Source: an uncultured Dialister sp. (GTDB lineage Bacteria > Bacillota > Negativicutes > Veillonellales > Dialisteraceae). From it: DNA of 64,000 nt. The notes under the pieces are model-generated. The model was not told where the DNA came from. It saw only the letters and a list, made by a program, of their open reading frames with translations, and made no database searches. The stretch covers positions 1 through 64,000 of the forward strand of contig CABQAR010000008.1 in NCBI GenBank assembly GCA_902462205.1, in the 5' to 3' direction. The translations under genes and the position numbers were made by a program. Shown in pieces: positions 25,391 through 32,813 of the stretch (position 1 is its first letter; every line of letters starts with the position of its first letter).

Positions 25391-25432
25391 TAAAAAAGGC
25401 CTTATCCCATGGGGGGAATAAGGTCTTTTTAC
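25391..25432. terminator. Bidirectional terminator between NIF3-like and ompA genes
   Basis: The stem AAGGCCTTATCCC pairs with GGGAATAAGGTCTT around an ATGGG loop, flanked by A and T runs. It serves both convergent genes. Confidence 0.88.
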
Positions 25433-25446
25433 TTGCTCTTCACTGT

Positions 25447-26556
25447 TTATTTGTGTTCGAAAATATCGACACGCCTGTTGTTGGCGCGGCCGCTTTCCGT
25501 ATCGTTCGTATCGACCGGATTTTCTTCGCCCTTGTACATACCGACGAGCTGGTCCAGCTTGACGCCGTGGGCGATCGCGTAATCAGCCACTTTCTTGACG
25601 CGGCGGATGGCGAGGTTATCGTTGTATTCCTTGGAGCCGTTGGAATCCGTACGTCCGACCAGCTTGAAGGTGTGGCCCGTTTCCTTGGCCGCCTTTACGA
25701 AAGCGTCCAGATTGGCTGTCTGGTCCGCACCCGGCGTATCGGAATCATTGCCGAAATGGATGCTGTTGAAATAGTAGTCATTTTCCGGCACTTTTTCTTC
25801 ATCCATGACGACCGTCGTATCCTTGGGCAGCGGTGTATCGCTGTTAATCGTCACGACTGTCTTGTCGTTTTCGTCCATTTCCTTTCCGTTGTCAAGGGCG
25901 GAATAATCTATATCGCCGTAAGCGGATTCGTTATCCGCGTTCTTGCTTCCGCCGAAACGGTAGGAAACACCGGCCAGCCAGCCCTGATAGGAAACATTCC
26001 TGTCTTCTCCACCCTGCGTGTTCAGATAACGGTAGCCTGCATTCAGGTCCAGATCCTTGTCAAGAGCGAAATCAACGCCTGCTTCCCAGATGGACGTGCT
26101 CTTCGTTCCGAGGGCGCCTTTGGCGTACAGATCGACCACTTCGCTGACAGGCTGCTTCGCGAGGACGCCGACCTGCACGACATCATTGCTTCTGGATTCT
26201 TCGCCGAAAGCCGCGGCGGGGAAGCCGGACATGGCGATATGGTTGTAGCCGGTATACAGCGCTACCTGCGGATGGACGCTGTACAGAAGGTTCAGTTCAT
26301 CGCTGTGGCCGCCGGTATGGTCCGTATGGAGGCCGTAATGCTGGAACTGCGCCGCTGATTTATCATTGATTCCGTAGGTCAGTCCGCCGGTGAAATTCCA
26401 TTCCCCGTCAGATTTATAATCCTTTGTCTTCGCCTGCGGATCCCACATGCCCGCGTTGATCTGCCACTCTCCCTTATTAAAGGTCGTCTGCGGGGAAGCG
26501 TAAGCGCTCGTCGCCAGAGCGGCGGCCGCCAGTAATACTGCTAATGTCTTTTTCAT
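25447..26556 (-). CDS. OmpA-family outer-membrane protein
   Basis: 369 residues. Signal peptide (MKKTLAVLLAAAALATSAYA), an eight-stranded-type beta-barrel half (about 21-205, with alternating aromatic strands such as KSAAQFQHYGLH and LDLNAGYRYLN), a linker, then a C-terminal OmpA/MotB domain (about 250-369) with the peptidoglycan contacts GRTDSNGSKEYN, NLAIRRVKKVADY and RANNRRVDI. It anchors the outer membrane to peptidoglycan, which shows that the organism is diderm. GAAAGGAGA precedes the ATG at 26556; a 33-residue extension is rejected. Single gene with its own terminator. Confidence 0.93.
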   Translation of the reverse strand: MKKTLAVLLAAAALATSAYASPQTTFNKGEWQINAGMWDPQAKTKDYKSDGEWNFTGGLTYGINDKSAAQFQHYGLHTDHTGGHSDELNLLYSVHPQVALYTGYNHIAMSGFPAAAFGEESRSNDVVQVGVLAKQPVSEVVDLYAKGALGTKSTSIWEAGVDFALDKDLDLNAGYRYLNTQGGEDRNVSYQGWLAGVSYRFGGSKNADNESAYGDIDYSALDNGKEMDENDKTVVTINSDTPLPKDTTVVMDEEKVPENDYYFNSIHFGNDSDTPGADQTANLDAFVKAAKETGHTFKLVGRTDSNGSKEYNDNLAIRRVKKVADYAIAHGVKLDQLVGMYKGEENPVDTNDTESGRANNRRVDIFEHK

Positions 26557-26704
26557 ATGTATCTCCTTTCGAACAGCAAGAAAGGGTTTGCCCTTCAAAT
26601 CCATTTTCCGTGTGTACTCCATTATACCATATATTTCCGTCTTTCCGAAAAACACAGGAAATACCGGTATTTCAGGACACGGGCGCCCCTTTTCCGCCGT
26701 CCTG

Positions 26705-27640
26705 CTATTCCGCCTTGCCCGGGCCCGCTTTCATGACATCCTGCATTTCCTCGATCATGTGCACGTTCCCGCTCTCGATGAGCCGCCGGAATTCCTCCAG
26801 CTGGTCCTTGATTTCCTTGGACATTTCCGGGAATTTCGGCGCGATGTCCTTCATCGCCTTCAATACGATCTGTGACACCACGTACCGGGTAAACCATTTA
26901 TTATCCGCCGGAACGATGTACCAAGGGGAATCCTCCGTGGACGTTTCGGAAATCATTTCACTGTACAGTTCCTGGTACTTGTCCCAGAACCGGCGCTCGT
27001 TGATATCCGCCATGGAAAATTTCCAGTTCTTCTTTTTGTTCAGGATGCGTTCCGCCAGACGGTCACGCTGCTCATCCTTCGACACATGGAGGAAAATCTT
27101 GATGATGTGGAACCCGTTCTCCGTCAGATATTTTTCCCAGTCACGGATCTGGCGGTACCTCGTTTCCCATATATCCTTCTTGATCAGATCCTTCGGAATC
27201 TTGTCCTCATGGATTAAGTCATGGACACGGGTCACGATGACGTCCTCGTAATGGGAACGGTTGAATACGCCGATATCGCCGCGTCGGGGAAGGGCCTTAT
27301 TGATGCGCCACATGTAATCATGATCCTTCTCCTCCGTCGTCGGCTGCTTGAAGGAAACCACATGGACCCCGTTCGGATCCAGATGGGAGAATACATGCTT
27401 GATCGTCCCATCCTTGCCGGCGGCGTCCATCGCCTGCAATACGATGACGAGGCCGTAGCTGCTCTGCGCGTAGAGCTTCGCCTGATACAGGCTGAGCTCC
27501 TCGAGCGCTTCCGGCATGCAGACCGTCTTGATTTCCTCCTTGTCTATCTCCTCATTGCACATGGTCGGAAATTTCTTCAGATTGATTTTTTCCCCTTCTT
27601 TGGCGCGATACCGGTCAAGATCTATCTTTTCATTGCCCAT
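26705..27640 (-). CDS. ppk2: Polyphosphate kinase 2 family protein, copy 1
   Basis: 311 residues, one PPK2 domain. Walker A is QAMDAAGKDGT (about 69-79), the substrate region is SFKQPTTEEKDHDYMWRI, Walker B is NRSHYEDVIV and the lid follows at about 190-215 (EQRDRLAERI). The length and the DHDYMWRI block fit class III PPK2, which uses polyphosphate to phosphorylate AMP and ADP. It is cytoplasmic. The copy at 27702-28631 is clearly paralogous, 61 bp upstream on the same strand, so they are likely one operon. The two may differ in nucleotide preference; that cannot be decided here. Confidence 0.93.
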   Translation of the reverse strand: MGNEKIDLDRYRAKEGEKINLKKFPTMCNEEIDKEEIKTVCMPEALEELSLYQAKLYAQSSYGLVIVLQAMDAAGKDGTIKHVFSHLDPNGVHVVSFKQPTTEEKDHDYMWRINKALPRRGDIGVFNRSHYEDVIVTRVHDLIHEDKIPKDLIKKDIWETRYRQIRDWEKYLTENGFHIIKIFLHVSKDEQRDRLAERILNKKKNWKFSMADINERRFWDKYQELYSEMISETSTEDSPWYIVPADNKWFTRYVVSQIVLKAMKDIAPKFPEMSKEIKDQLEEFRRLIESGNVHMIEEMQDVMKAGPGKAE

Positions 27641-27701
27641 CTTTTTCCCCCCTGCAAACAGCCGTCATCTGTTTCCTGACAGCACCCGTCGACATTTCTT
27701 C

Positions 27702-28631
27702 TTATTCTTTGTCGATTTCCTTCTTCATGCTTTCCAGAGACTCTCCGTCCTTTTTCGCAATCAGCTTTTTGAATTTCTCCAGCTGCGCTTCCTCTTCCTT
27801 CGACAATTTCGGATACTTCGGATCGATTTCCTTCAGCGCCTGCAGAGCGATGAGAGACACCACATACCTGGTGAACCACTTGTTATCGGCAGGAACCACG
27901 TACCATGGGGAAATATCCTTCGACGTATTTTCGAAAAGCTCGCCGAAAAGCTTCTGGTACTCATCCCAATGCTCCCGTTCGTCAATATCGTTCATGGCGA
28001 ATTTCCAGTGCTTCTCCTGATTGATGATGCGGTCGATCAGCCGGTTCTGCTGCTCCTCCTTCGACACATGGAGGAAAATCTTCACCATATGGAACCCGTT
28101 CTGGCGGAGATATTTCTCCCAGTTGTTGATCTGCTCATACCGTTCCTTCCAGATACCCTTGTCTACCAGATCCTGCGGCATCTGGCTCTGCTGGATCAGG
28201 TCATGGACACGGGTCACGACGACATCCTCGTAATGGGAACGGTTGAAAATCCCGATATTTCCTCTCGGCGGAAGCGCCTTATTGATGCGCCACATGTAAT
28301 CATGGTCCTTTTCCTCCGTCGTCGGCTGCTTGAAAGAAACCACGGACACGCCGCCGGGATCGAGATTGGCAAATACATGGTTGATCGTGCCGTCCTTGCC
28401 TGCGGCATCCATCGCCTGCAACACGATGACGAGGCCGTAGGAATTCTGGGCATACAGCTTCTCCTGATATTCCTTCAATTTCTCGATGACCTCAGGGAAA
28501 TACGTGGTTTTTACTTCTTCCTTATCGATTTCCACATCCCTTTTCGTCGCATACTTCTTTAAATTGACCTTGTCTCCCTCCCTGACGCGGTACCGGTCGA
28601 CATTGATTTTTCCGTTCTTGCATTCTTCCAT
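27702..28631 (-). CDS. ppk2: Polyphosphate kinase 2 family protein, copy 2
   Basis: 309 residues, with the same architecture as its neighbour: Walker A QAMDAAGKDGT, DHDYMWRINKALPPRG, Walker B NRSHYEDVVV and PWYVVPADNKWFTRYVVS near the C-terminus. All catalytic motifs are intact in both copies, so neither looks like a dying duplicate. AGGAGG-like TAAGGAGGATT precedes the ATG. It is the promoter-proximal gene of the pair. The pathway is nucleotide regeneration from polyphosphate, which in an anaerobe would buffer ATP (inference). Confidence 0.93.
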   Translation of the reverse strand: MEECKNGKINVDRYRVREGDKVNLKKYATKRDVEIDKEEVKTTYFPEVIEKLKEYQEKLYAQNSYGLVIVLQAMDAAGKDGTINHVFANLDPGGVSVVSFKQPTTEEKDHDYMWRINKALPPRGNIGIFNRSHYEDVVVTRVHDLIQQSQMPQDLVDKGIWKERYEQINNWEKYLRQNGFHMVKIFLHVSKEEQQNRLIDRIINQEKHWKFAMNDIDEREHWDEYQKLFGELFENTSKDISPWYVVPADNKWFTRYVVSLIALQALKEIDPKYPKLSKEEEAQLEKFKKLIAKKDGESLESMKKEIDKE

Positions 28632-28754
28632 GACAAATCCTCCTTACATACCTTTCTGATGACCTATACTTTTATTATATGATATCCTTCGTTTTTACTG
28701 AAATAGAATTGAACTATTTAGTATAATAGAAAAAAACAGGAGAAGGATCCCGCC

Positions 28755-29630
28755 ATGAAAAAGGATACGGAGAAACGAACAGGGAGAATGACGAATATCT
28801 CAGAAGCATTCCGGCTTTCCGAAGAAGGAAACCGGCTTTTTTCCAATGACTCCTTCCGTTTCTGGTGCCTGCAGAAAAAATGGGAAGATATCGCAGGCCC
28901 GACCCTCGCCTCAGAATCCTATATTTCCTTCGAACGGGGAACCACCCTGTACATCAGCGTCACCAATTCCGTCTGGATGCAGCAGCTTTTCATGATGAAA
29001 GCGGACATCCTGAAACGCATACGCGAAGACGATCTGGGAAGGAAATACAAGGAAATCCGCTTCGTCGCGGGACAGAAAAAAATAGAACGCCCTCCCGAAT
29101 CCTCCCTGTCCGTCGTCAATGACAGGATCGAAGAACAGAAAAAAATGTTCTCCGTCACCATTTCAGAAGAAGAAAAGCAGGCGATAGGCAAATGGGCGGA
29201 CCGCCATGTACAGAACGAAAACATCCTCCCTGTCTTCAAAAAAATGATGCTCGCCGCCTCCGCCAAACGGAAAGGGGAACTCGAAGCAGGCTGGCATCCC
29301 TGCAGCAGCTGCGGAACGCTCATCCCGCCGGAAATATCCGTCTGCCCCCTCTGCGAAAGCAGGCAGAAGCAGTCGCAAACAGGAAAAGTCATGCTCCTTC
29401 TCAGGGAAGACCCCCATCTGACCTATGAAGAAATCTTCAAAAAAGTTCCCTGCGACTACACCTCCTATGAAGAGGGCAGGGAACAGCTCATGCAGCGGAT
29501 ACGGACAAATATTTACAAAAAGACAGACGCCCCTCTGAACAAAAGAATCCTTCTCTCCATGCTCCTCCACAAGCCCCTCAAAGACATCTCGCTAAGAGAA
29601 GCGGAAACAGCCCTGAAAAACATGCCCTAA
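28755..29630 (+). CDS. DUF721 (DciA-like) protein with C-terminal zinc ribbon
   Basis: 291 residues. The N-terminal half (about 20-115: WEDIAGPTLASESYISFERGTTLYISVTNSVWMQQL) is the DUF721/DciA fold, which in other bacteria loads or stimulates the DnaB helicase. Residues about 185-206 form a zinc ribbon (CSSCGTLIPPEISVCPLC, C-x2-C and C-x2-C), and the rest is helical. DUF721 genes commonly sit beside recF/dnaA, as here (0.55 kb from recF). The C-terminal zinc-ribbon extension is longer than usual. GGAGAAGG precedes the ATG. A role in replication initiation is inferred from family and position. Confidence 0.85.
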   Translation: MKKDTEKRTGRMTNISEAFRLSEEGNRLFSNDSFRFWCLQKKWEDIAGPTLASESYISFERGTTLYISVTNSVWMQQLFMMKADILKRIREDDLGRKYKEIRFVAGQKKIERPPESSLSVVNDRIEEQKKMFSVTISEEEKQAIGKWADRHVQNENILPVFKKMMLAASAKRKGELEAGWHPCSSCGTLIPPEISVCPLCESRQKQSQTGKVMLLLREDPHLTYEEIFKKVPCDYTSYEEGREQLMQRIRTNIYKKTDAPLNKRILLSMLLHKPLKDISLREAETALKNMP

Positions 29631-29668
29631 ACAAAGTACGACGTCATCAATAAGAAATAAACAGTCAA

Positions 29669-29712
29669 GAAAAAAGCGGAAAAACCATCACAGGCTCCTC
29701 CGCTTTTTTTGA
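29669..29712. terminator. Terminator after the DUF721 gene
   Basis: The stem AAAAAGCGGA (29671-29680)/TCCGCTTTTT (29698-29707) is followed by a T run. Confidence 0.85.
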
Positions 29713-29879
29713 TTTTTCATAAATTTTGCATTTTCATAAATAAAGTCATTAAATACCACTCAAATACTTCCACCGCATGCAGGGGAAATACTGCCGGATG
29801 GCAGGGATTGGGGCAAGTATGATTATATTCTTTTCATACCTTCCGATTTTATTAACATAAACAATCAACTAATTACTTT

Positions 29880-30167
29880 TTTCTGTCTTCTGCCCTCGAA
29901 TTTCTGATTTCTTATTTCAGGAACAGATTCACTCCCGTCCTCCCGGAAGGCACCACCCGACGGCTGCGCCGCCACCCTCCTCTGAAGAAGAGGGCTTTTT
30001 CATTTTCTATTCTTTTCCATTTGAAAATGAAAAAAGCAGGTAATATTCCTGCTTTCTGTCTTCTGCCCTCTGATTTCTGATAACTGCCTACTAATTCTCG
30101 CCGCTATATATTTTGTCGCGGTGCACCGCAATTTCTAATTCCTCATTTCTCATTCCTAATTTTTTCC
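29880..30167 (+). repeat. Composite intergenic repeat block 6
   Basis: Heptad tract, hairpin module (about 29918-30015), a second tract, the core at 30099-30127 and an ATTCCTCATT tract that ends at the variant parS site. It faces the 3' end of recF. The stretch 29713-29880 is AT-rich with no feature I can name. Confidence 0.8.
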
Positions 30168-30181
30168 GTTTCATGTGAAAC
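30168..30181. promoter_or_regulatory. parS site 4 (one mismatch)
   Basis: GTTTCATGTGAAAC differs from the perfect 14-mer at one central base (C to T at the CpG). It lies immediately after the recF stop codon. Confidence 0.75.
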
Positions 30182-30182
30182 A

Positions 30183-31250
30183 TTACTTTCCTATTTTTAT
30201 TTCTTTTCCGTATTTTCTGAAATTTTCATCCGTCGTGGTCAGAATCGTCTGTATATTCTGACGGATCAGGTACTCGAAAAGCGCCGTCCTCCGTTCCTCG
30301 TCAAGCTCGCTTCCCACGTCATCCAGAAGAAGGACCGGATATTCTCCTGTTTCCTCACGGATGAATTCCAGTTCTGCCAGCTTCATCGCAAGGATCGCCG
30401 TTCTCTGCTGTCCCTGCGAGCCGTAGGAAGAAATATCAATGCCGTTCATGCGGAATTGCAGGTCATCCCTGTGCGGTCCGACGGAGGTATGGCAGAAACG
30501 GGCATCCTCGTCTCGGCTTTCCGCTAATTTTTCCAGATACCATTCTTCATTGAAGCGGTTTTCATCGCCGCCGTATTTTTTATACTGTATTTCCAGATTT
30601 TCTTTTTCATCGGTCAGCAGGGATTCCATGGAAGAAACGATTTCATTCATCTTTCTGATGGATTCCAGCCTTTTTCGGACGATGTAAGACGCCCCTTTGG
30701 CGATCTGCATGTCCCACATATCTACATCCGGCGTCTTTCCATAAAACTGCGCCCTTTTGAAGGCGGCATTCCTCTGCTGCACCGCCCGGCCGTAACGAAG
30801 GATTTCATCGTAATACCGCGGACTAACCTGCGATATTTCCATGTCGATGAACCGGCGGCGGAGCTGTGGCGCTCCCTTGATGAGCTGCATTTCATCCGGC
30901 GTGAAAAGCACCGTTCGAAACAGGCCGACCAGATCTTTTTTCCGTGTCGGCGTCTCATTGAAGAAAATCTTCTTTCCCCGTTCCCGGGATAATTTGATTT
31001 TGATTTCATGGACCACGTCACGGACAGAAAAAGAAAGAAGGATGGTTCCTTCCTCCTTTCCCAAACGGATCATTTCCTCATCATTGCCGGAACGGAAGGA
31101 TTTCCCGACGGAAGCGAAATAAACCGCTTCTATCAGGTTCGTCTTCCCCGCGCCGTTCTTTCCCGTCAGTATGGTCAGTTGGTCGGCAGGTTCTATCGCT
31201 TGGTCTTCAAAATTGCGGATTTCGATAAGCCTTGCCTCTGTGCATCTCAT
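30183..31250 (-). CDS. recF: DNA replication and repair protein RecF
   Basis: 355 residues. Walker A is LTGKNGAGKTNLIEA (about 27-41), the signature region is SSYGSQGQQRTAILAMKLAE (about 277-296) and Walker B is PVLLLDDVGSELDEERR. RecF is an SMC-like ATPase that helps load RecA at gapped DNA through RecO and RecR. Its ATG overlaps the stop of the S4-domain gene (ATGA), so it is translationally coupled in the dnaA-dnaN-yaaA-recF cluster typical of Firmicutes. gyrB does not follow; instead there is a repeat block and parS site 4. Confidence 0.96.
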   Translation of the reverse strand: MRCTEARLIEIRNFEDQAIEPADQLTILTGKNGAGKTNLIEAVYFASVGKSFRSGNDEEMIRLGKEEGTILLSFSVRDVVHEIKIKLSRERGKKIFFNETPTRKKDLVGLFRTVLFTPDEMQLIKGAPQLRRRFIDMEISQVSPRYYDEILRYGRAVQQRNAAFKRAQFYGKTPDVDMWDMQIAKGASYIVRKRLESIRKMNEIVSSMESLLTDEKENLEIQYKKYGGDENRFNEEWYLEKLAESRDEDARFCHTSVGPHRDDLQFRMNGIDISSYGSQGQQRTAILAMKLAELEFIREETGEYPVLLLDDVGSELDEERRTALFEYLIRQNIQTILTTTDENFRKYGKEIKIGK

Positions 31251-31465
31251 TTCTTTTCCTCAAGGATCCGGTATTCCTCGCCATCGATGCCAAGCACATC
31301 GCCGGGACGGAGTTTCTTTCTTTTTTCATGGACTTTCAATCCATTCAAAAGCACTTCGTGGCTTTCCAGAAAATGGCCGGTTTCTCCTCCGGAAGAAATC
31401 ATGTCTTCCTTTTTCAGCGCCTGGTCAAGCTGGATATATTCGCCGTGCATCCGTATTTCTTTCAT
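31247..31465 (-). CDS. yaaA: S4-domain RNA-binding protein, YaaA-like
   Basis: 72 residues, a single S4 domain: QLDQALKKEDMISSGGETGHFLESHEVLLNG, with the GKRRP-like loop replaced by KVHEKRKKLRPGDVLGIDG. It sits between dnaN and recF exactly as B. subtilis yaaA does. The family binds structured RNA, probably rRNA; its exact role is unproven. It starts 2 bp after the dnaN stop and overlaps recF by 4 bp, so it is fully coupled to its neighbours. Confidence 0.88.
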   Translation of the reverse strand: MKEIRMHGEYIQLDQALKKEDMISSGGETGHFLESHEVLLNGLKVHEKRKKLRPGDVLGIDGEEYRILEEKK

Positions 31466-31466
31466 A

Positions 31467-32576
31467 TCAGCGGCCTCTCATCGGCGTCACCACATAGCGG
31501 TAAGCCTTGTCTTCTTCCTGTTCCACGAGCATCGGCCCGTTTTTCTTGATGTGGAGGATGATTTTTTCTCCCTTGGAATGCTTCAGGATATCCTCGACAT
31601 AGGTGCAGTTGAAGGTAATCCGCACGTCCGCGCCGTCCAGCTCTGCCGGAATCGAAGTTTCGGAACGACCGATATCCGGATCTTCCTCGAATGCTTCCAG
31701 AGTCCCGTTTTCAAAACGGAAATTGATGGTCTTATAGCTCATATCTCTGGAAATGGGGCTGACGAAACGGACGGCTTCCTCGAAATCCTTCAGTCCGAGC
31801 GTCGCGTGGAGGTCGAAGCTGGTCGGGAATACGCGCTTATAGTCAGGATATTCTCCATTGATCAGATTGGATACGAAATAGGTTTCCCCGAAGGTGAACG
31901 CCACATGCTTGCTTGCCCATGAAATTTCCACCGTCGAATCTTCGTCTGCCGGAAACAGGCGGATCACGTCCTGCAGGATGTTCGAGGCGATGATGAAACG
32001 GCCCGTTCCTGTCGCCGGTTCATCCAGAGAGATTTCCTTGGCGGCGAGCCTGTGGGAATTCGTGGCGGCCATGGCAAAGGTATTTCCATTGATTTCGCAG
32101 AGAATGCCTGTAAAAAGAGGATTCTTCGCGTCCGTGGACGCTGCGTAGGAAACAAGGTTCACCATTTCCACAAGATCCCTGCATTTCAGAACGGCGTGGT
32201 AGGCGTGGTCGATTTCGGTGACCTGCGGGAATTCTGCCGTTTCCCTTGTCGGGAAGTTGGAATTGTAATTGCCTGATTTAAAGGAAACGATTGTTTCTTC
32301 TTTTTTCTGTTCCATCGTGACAGAGCCGGAAGGCATCATTTTGATGGTGGACAGAAGCTGCGGAGCGGCGATGACGGCGATCCCTTTTTCTTCCACATCG
32401 GCGTCGCAGAAAGTGCGGATTCCGATGGAGTAATCATTGGCCTGGAATTCCGCTTTTCCGTTTTCCGCGGAAATAAAGAAACCGTTGTTTGTATTTGATG
32501 TGACTTTCGTCTGTGCTGCGCGCTGGACTTTTTCCAATGCGCGGCTTAAATCCTGGGTGTTGAATGTGACTTTCAT
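31467..32576 (-). CDS. dnaN: DNA polymerase III beta subunit (sliding clamp)
   Basis: 369 residues, the usual length, with three repeated clamp domains (about 1-120, 128-245, 246-369). The C-terminus ends AYRYVVTPMRGR, close to the canonical [MV]PMR[LI] clamp end. It encircles DNA and tethers polymerases. AAAGGAGCTGCC precedes the ATG. It lies 237 bp downstream of dnaA; that gap carries the origin unwinding element. It heads the dnaN-yaaA-recF operon. Confidence 0.96.
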   Translation of the reverse strand: MKVTFNTQDLSRALEKVQRAAQTKVTSNTNNGFFISAENGKAEFQANDYSIGIRTFCDADVEEKGIAVIAAPQLLSTIKMMPSGSVTMEQKKEETIVSFKSGNYNSNFPTRETAEFPQVTEIDHAYHAVLKCRDLVEMVNLVSYAASTDAKNPLFTGILCEINGNTFAMAATNSHRLAAKEISLDEPATGTGRFIIASNILQDVIRLFPADEDSTVEISWASKHVAFTFGETYFVSNLINGEYPDYKRVFPTSFDLHATLGLKDFEEAVRFVSPISRDMSYKTINFRFENGTLEAFEEDPDIGRSETSIPAELDGADVRITFNCTYVEDILKHSKGEKIILHIKKNGPMLVEQEEDKAYRYVVTPMRGR

Positions 32577-32584
32577 GGCAGCTC

Positions 32585-32651
32585 CTTTACTAATACTAAA
32601 TGAATATAAGTTTGCAGCAGCAGTAGTAGTACGCTGTGAATAAGTGAATAA
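32585..32651 (-). other. Origin unwinding element: DnaA boxes, DnaA-trios, AT-rich tract
   Basis: Reading from dnaA towards dnaN on the minus strand: a degenerate box (32643-32651, one mismatch) and a perfect TTATTCACA box (32635-32643), a two-base CG linker, then triplets ACT-ACT-ACT-GCT-GCT-GC (32614-32632) and an AT-rich tract (about 32585-32613). This is the order box, trio, melting region described for B. subtilis oriC. Confidence 0.82.
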
Positions 32652-32813
32652 ATCTGTGAAAAGACTGTTTTATCGGACTTTTCGGCTGGTGATAAGGAAG
32701 TGAATATCCGTGATTTTTATTCAAGGAATTCACAGTTCTTCCGAAATACCGGGTTGCTCACACTTTATGAACAGTTTATTCAATGAAAAAACCGTTATTT
32801 TTCACAATGGTTT
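32652..32813. promoter_or_regulatory. dnaA-dnaN spacer with degenerate DnaA boxes
   Basis: The rest of the gap contains partial matches to TTATNCACA (around 32655-32663, 32727-32737 and 32757-32766) and several AT-rich stretches. It probably holds additional weak DnaA sites and the dnaN promoter, which I cannot place with confidence. Confidence 0.5.
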
